Below are positions 7,649 to 10,630 of a stretch of DNA of 10,630 nucleotides, in pieces. The notes under the pieces were generated by a model. The model was given only the letters and a program-made list of their open reading frames with translations, did not search any database and was not told the origin of the DNA. Origin of the DNA: Funneliformis mosseae. Its lineage: Eukaryota; Glomeromycota; Glomeromycetes; Glomerales; Glomeraceae. The stretch covers positions 1 to 10,630 of the forward strand of contig CAJVPP010003830.1 in the NCBI GenBank assembly GCA_910592005.1, given 5' to 3'. The number at the start of each line of letters is the position of its first letter. Position 1 is the first letter of the stretch. The translations under genes and the position numbers were made by a program.

Positions 7649-8402
7649 TAAAGTTCTGAATGGTTCAGTTCAGTTCAAATTAGATGCTAATCCGTATCTG
7701 AACTGAAAATTTCAGTTTGGTTCAGTTCAGATTATTAATCTTAAAAATGCCAATCTGAATCTGAACTGAACCGCAGACTGGTAAAAATTTAAACTGAATT
7801 GGATTTTTCAAATTAATTCAAAATTACAGTTTAATTATAAGGAATTTACAATTTATATGCAAAATTCTAGAAGAATCGCAAAAAATTGTGAATTTTTCTT
7901 CAAGGTTCACGAGAATTTACAAAATTCAATGAGTAATCACAAAATTTGCGATTCTCAAGATTTTTATATTTTTTTGCGAAATTTGAAGAGAAATTGCAAT
8001 TTTTTGTAATTCTTCAAGAATTTCATGATATTTTTGTGAAATACTAAGAGAAATCGCAAAAATTATGATTCTTCAAGTATCTTGCAATTTTTTTGCAAAA
8101 TTCGAAAAGAAATTGCAAATTTGCGATTTTTAAGAGTTTCACAATTTTTTTGTAAAATTTGAAAAGAAATCGCAATTTTTTGTGACTCTTCAAGAGTTTC
8201 GTATATAATCGAACTGAACTTTCAGATTAATCTGAAATTATCAATTCAGTTTAATTTTTTTCATTTTAGATTAAAATTATAATCCGAAAAAAATCTGAAC
8301 TGAACTGAAAATTTTTAGATTGATTTTTATGTAAGCTGAAACTGATCTAAATTGAACTGATCCAAAAAATATTCAGATTAATCTAAACTATTCAGAGCTT
8401 TA
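7649..8402. mobile_element. Non-autonomous hAT-like element (754 b)
   Basis: The ends are TAAAGTTCTGAATGGTTC (7649-7666) and, as complement at 8385-8402, TAAAGCTCTGAATAGTTT. That is 15 of 18 positions, with all three differences transitions. TAAAG fits the hAT end consensus. The flanks TATGCAAA (7641-7648) and TATACAAG (8403-8410) form an 8-b target duplication with two transitions. Inside the ends are many copies of CTGAACTGAA/TTCAGTTCAG in both orientations (7664-7800 and 8207-8350), like hAT subterminal binding repeats. The middle is a minisatellite and there is no coding capacity. The end sequence differs from the TAGAGTTT element at 1539-5292, so a different transposase mobilised it. It sits inside the gene relic at 7155-8484. 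Confidence 0.82.
7861..8205. repeat. Minisatellite of six palindromic units, period about 59 b
   Basis: Units start at about 7861, 7921, 7979, 8039, 8098 and 8155 and are 57-60 b long. The shared order is AAATT(T/C)GAA(A/G)AGAAATCGCAA, an A/T core, a TTTGCGATTCTTC block, AAGAGTTTC, and CGCAATTTTTTTGCG. Each unit folds on itself: AGAAATCGCAAA can pair with TTTGCGATTCTTC, and CGCAA with TTGCG across the unit boundary. Copies differ mostly at CG dinucleotides, which appear as CG, TG or CA (TCGCAA, TTGCAA, TCACAA), pointing to CpG decay after duplication. Confidence 0.8.
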
Positions 8403-8410
8403 TATACAAG
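8403..8410. repeat. Right target-site duplication of the 754-b element
   Basis: TATACAAG follows the CTTTA end directly and matches 7641-7648 at 6 of 8 positions, with only transitions between them. Confidence 0.65.
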
Positions 8411-8699
8411 TTTTTCAATGTAATATCAAATAGATGTTTTAGTATTTCTTTATATATTTGTGATCTAGCTATTTTATCTGAGGTTTAGTGTTATGACAAA
8501 TCTCATTAACTTTATTTTTAAAACTATTTAAATAATAGAGCCAAGATAAGATCATCTCATATTTAGCTCATATTATATTCTAAAATAAATAAACTAAGAT
8601 TACGTTATACTTAAAGATAATGATATATATGATACTGAAAGTATTGTTCTATAATCTTAAAAGAGATTGATAAAGCAAAAATAATATTGCTAAGTAATT
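8411..8699 (-). other. Region upstream of the interrupted gene and downstream of the next relic
   Basis: The first 75 b belong to the interrupted gene's 5' part. From about 8485 to 8699 the minus strand holds a weak continuation of the relic at 8700-10154 (RNYLAILFLLYQSLLRL-TAG-NNTF...), with few stops but low-complexity, Ile/Leu-rich content. I cannot decide whether this is still coding. Confidence 0.25.
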
Positions 8700-10154
8700 C
8701 CTTTATTAATTTTTACTCTATAACCTGACTTTTAGTAAATTTAATGTTATTATCATTATTTTTCTAAAACGTAGTAATGACTAGAATATTTTTTTAACAG
8801 TCATCATAATTCATGATAGAAATTTTTAAATTTTTTGAATTGCTCTAATCATAATCTTTCACAAAAGAAATATTTTGAAAAATTGAAAATACCTCTTGAT
8901 TTTTGATTTATGTAGGAGATTTTCTTCTTATTGCGCTATTTAATTTTATCACTAACCTTTTTCTTATTTATTTCATTCAAAAAAACATTTATTTCCTTAT
9001 TTTTTAAGAACTTCTGATTATATTAGTCTATAATAAGTATATTAACAGCTGGTTTTGTAACCTTTCTATTATCAGTTCTTTAAGTAATAAAGTATTTATT
9101 TCTATAGGTAACTGATTTACAAGTAAATTAAAGTTAGATGAGTTGTTATTAAAAAAATTGGTTATCTTAGAAACATTATCACTTAGCATTTAGCTTTACC
9201 TTATTTTTATAATCCTATCTTTAAACTTTGCATTTTTAAACTTGAGTTTAATTGTAACTGTCTTATTTTTTTCTAATTCTACAATTATAGCATTAAATTT
9301 ATTAATCTTAACTGAATAATACAATATAGTTTTCTTTAGTTCATTAGTTCTTACCTTAAACTTCTATCATAGTTTCATTTTCTTAATCTTATTCTTAGCA
9401 ACCTTTTTCTTAAGTTAATAAATTTTAGTTAATAGTTTATCATTTAATTCTCTTAATTAATTGTTAAATTAAGTGCTTAATATGATCAATGAATTTTTTT
9501 ATATAATAGAAAATATTTAATGTTATATTACAAATGTAAAAACATTTTATTAATATAAGATAAAAAATAAATATAAAAATTTAAGATGTAACCTATAATA
9601 TATAAAGATTCTATTTTTTTGTTAAAATATTTTTTTGCTATTTCTCTTAGCTGATTTTCTATATTTTTTCTTTTTTCTTTTATTTACAAAAGTGAACATC
9701 AGAAAATATCCCAAAATGATGATCAAAATCAATAATAACTTTAGATTAATGAATCGCATGTAGCGACTTTTTTAATTATCTTCTTAAATAATCACAATCT
9801 TTTTGGATTTCTAACATCATAGAGCCTGCTGATCTTAGTAAATTTTTTCAGTTTTTCACAACTATATAATTTGGGCTCTATGTGATGCCTACCAGTAGTT
9901 ATAATCTGAATTAATAGATATTTTAGTATAAAATTTTAAGAGTACTGAAGTGTCTCAAATGGAACTTAGTGATATAGGCACTTCTATGCTGAGAGATTGC
10001 TATAACAGGAATTAACTAGATACTTAATTAGAAGTTTGTTAGAGTCAGATTTTCTTATTAACTTTTTTTTTGGTTTAACAATAATTTGAATTACTTATTT
10101 TGTATTGAAATTAAATTTAAGATAGGAATTATTGTTAGGGAAAAGAGAGGGCAT
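8700..10154 (-). pseudogene. Decayed long gene with coiled-coil segments, about 480 codons
   Basis: The proposed start is ATG at 10154-10152: MPSLFPNNNSYLKFNFNTK, then TAA at 10097-10095. The same frame continues through KPKKKLIRKSDSNKLLIKY, NSCYSNLSA-TAG-KCLYH-TAA-VPFETLQYS-TAA and TGRHHIEPKLYSCEKLK. A one-base change in the A run at 9843-9848 moves to NLLRSAGSMMLEIQKDCDYL, IIDFDHHFGIFSDVHFCK and a Lys/Gln-rich helix. That frame then holds to about 9050 with only stop codons in the way. It contains a 55-codon open run at 9363-9199 (NELKKTILYYSVKINKF, IIVELEKNK), which is helical and heptad-like, and a 53-codon ATG frame at 9189-9028. Another shift near 9052 leads to NILIIDQYNQKFL, NKEINVFLNEINKKKVSDKI and ERL-TGA-LEQFKKF. 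I recall 'KKVSDEIRQRNREKK' from Rhizophagus hypothetical proteins, unchecked. Nearly all of the roughly 20 internal stops are TAA or TAG. Confidence 0.6.
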
Positions 10155-10224
10155 AGTAATAATCTAGTTGTCATATGTTGAGAAGAACCCTATTAATAAT
10201 TATTTCTTGAATATAGTAGAATAA

Positions 10225-10232
10225 CCGATTGG
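10225..10232 (-). promoter_or_regulatory. CCAAT box upstream of the decayed minus-strand gene
   Basis: The minus strand reads TACCAATCGG about 70 b before the proposed ATG at 10154. CCAATCGG-like sequence is the usual target of the NF-Y/HAP complex of eukaryotes. A TATATT run (10210-10215) lies between. The position fits a promoter, but one eight-base match in non-coding DNA is modest evidence. Confidence 0.4.
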
Positions 10233-10242
10233 TATAAAGCTA

Positions 10243-10260
10243 GTAAGCTTTTTAGCTTAC
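10243..10260. repeat. Perfect 7-b hairpin
   Basis: GTAAGCT and AGCTTAC are separated by TTTT. The hairpin lies upstream of the relic's start, so it is not its terminator. Function is unknown; a chance palindrome is possible. Confidence 0.4.
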
Positions 10261-10630
10261 AAGAATATTTTAGAAAGTTTAATTTATTTTTTCTACTTTG
10301 TACCTGATTTTTAGGATTTTCATGTATTAATTTATTGGATTTGAATTTTTCACAATAAATATAAGCATTACTGTGACTTTAAAAAAAAATAATTACAAAA
10401 ATATAAAATTTAGTTTATTGGATTTATTACATTAAGATTTAATAAGTGATAGAATTTTTAAAAAATCATTAGTTAATTATATTTTTTTTTAATTTTTATT
10501 TAGAAAACATTAAAAATTTATTATAAAAGTATTAATTTTAATAATATGTTTTAAAATATTTAAAAATAATTAAAAATGATTGTAATTAATAAATAAAATT
10601 GCCTATAAATTTGTAGGTAAAACAGTTAAA
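10261..10630. other. Very AT-rich end of the window, no gene seen
   Basis: All frames are short. The part from 10380 to 10600 is almost only A and T. A near-perfect palindrome, CCTATAAATTTGTAGG, lies at 10602-10617, with one pair broken in a way that a C-to-T change would explain. Confidence 0.5.

Larger units (their letters stand above)
7155..8484 (-). pseudogene. Decayed gene interrupted by a non-autonomous element; resembles a multicopy Rhizophagus protein family
   Basis: Read on the minus strand, the gene enters at about 8484 (DKIARSQIYKEILKHLF, then DITLKNL). It is broken at 8402 by the 754-b insertion and continues from 7640. If the element and one target copy are removed, the frame runs on without a shift: KNL-YMRTL-TGA-AKKSVYYLKKIDKIKLV. 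A parallel frame gives KICILFEKDR and YFNVYNISSLTINQIQSVI. The best stretch is the 73-codon frame at 7384-7163: LTYDQSYFHNKILDQYSNLY, KKCNSKNFDYY, then ETSYLLCKLDHNN. A shift near 7204 leads to SYFIKYE-TAG-RKIKIIV-TAG (7155-7157). From memory, not a search, Rhizophagus proteins contain 'CPLCKLDHDDEE' and 'SYFIKCEQREIEI'. The differences here (C to Y, P to L, Q to stop, E to K) are all C:G to T:A changes. Function is unknown; the intact motif could be a small metal site. Confidence 0.65.

Noticed and set aside
9829..9899. CATAGAGCC ... GGCTCTATG inverted pair as a possible RNA gene or terminal repeat
   Set aside because: It is a nine-base stem with a loop of nearly 50 b inside a coding relic. 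There is no tRNA-like cloverleaf and no target duplication.
9625..10010. An alternative minus-strand frame (SIEVPISLSSI...YWQASHRAQII-like) as the real gene
   Set aside because: It has more stops than the chosen frame over the same part and does not extend upstream to a start codon. The chosen frame links ATG at 10154 with the long downstream open runs. Some doubt remains.
2344..10154. A reassigned genetic code with TAA/TAG read as Gln (ciliate-like), since most relic stops are TAA/TAG
   Set aside because: TAG also stands at expected Trp positions (2954-2956, 4267-4269), TGA at others, and real frameshifts are present. Missense changes show the same C:G to T:A bias. Decay explains all of this; a code change would not. 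Intact host genes from the same genome would settle it.
1..10630. Bacterial-type features (operons, ribosome binding sites, CRISPR, phage genes)
   Set aside because: No spaced identical repeats of CRISPR type, no compact operons and no Shine-Dalgarno-led genes. Introns and hAT transposons point to a eukaryote.

Overview
The window looks like repeat-rich, gene-decayed nuclear DNA of a filamentous fungus. The best guess is an arbuscular mycorrhizal fungus close to Rhizophagus (Glomeromycotina). The basis is extreme A+T richness, short GTAAGT...TAG introns, a hAT transposase of the BED finger / SERLFS type, and protein relics whose wording I remember from multicopy Rhizophagus families. No search was run, so the taxon is an inference. 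There is no intact long gene, rRNA, tRNA or CRISPR array.

Layout. (1) Positions 113-930 hold two inverted, diverged copies of one small coding segment around a spacer of about 170 b. (2) Positions 931-1538 are AT-rich; a 17-b motif recurs five times at 1384-1517. (3) Positions 1539-5292 are a complete but dead hAT DNA transposon with 8-b terminal repeats (TAGAGTTT), an almost identical 8-b target duplication, palindromic subterminal repeats, a decayed transposase (2344-4496) and a second unexplained open stretch (4781-5062). (4) Positions 5400-6880 hold plus-strand gene relics with recognisable introns. (5) Positions 7155-8484 are a minus-strand gene relic split by a 754-b non-autonomous hAT-like element (7649-8402), which has its own terminal repeats, target duplication and an internal array of six palindromic units of about 59 b. 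(6) Positions 8700-10154 are a second minus-strand gene relic of about 480 codons with coiled-coil character and a CCAAT box upstream. (7) Positions 10261-10630 are very AT-rich with no gene.

What ties the window together is the way it decays. In the reading frames that make sense, nonsense codons fall mostly where Gln (CAA/CAG) or Trp (TGG) is expected. Missense changes at conserved sites are His to Tyr, Asp to Asn, Gly to Ser, Arg to His, Pro to Phe or Leu, and Cys to Tyr. All of these are C-to-T changes on one strand or the other. The two inverted arms, the two target-site copies and the two element ends also differ mainly by transitions. This is the signature of RIP or of methyl-cytosine deamination. 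The genes do not work together as a system; the window is a graveyard of duplicated sequences.
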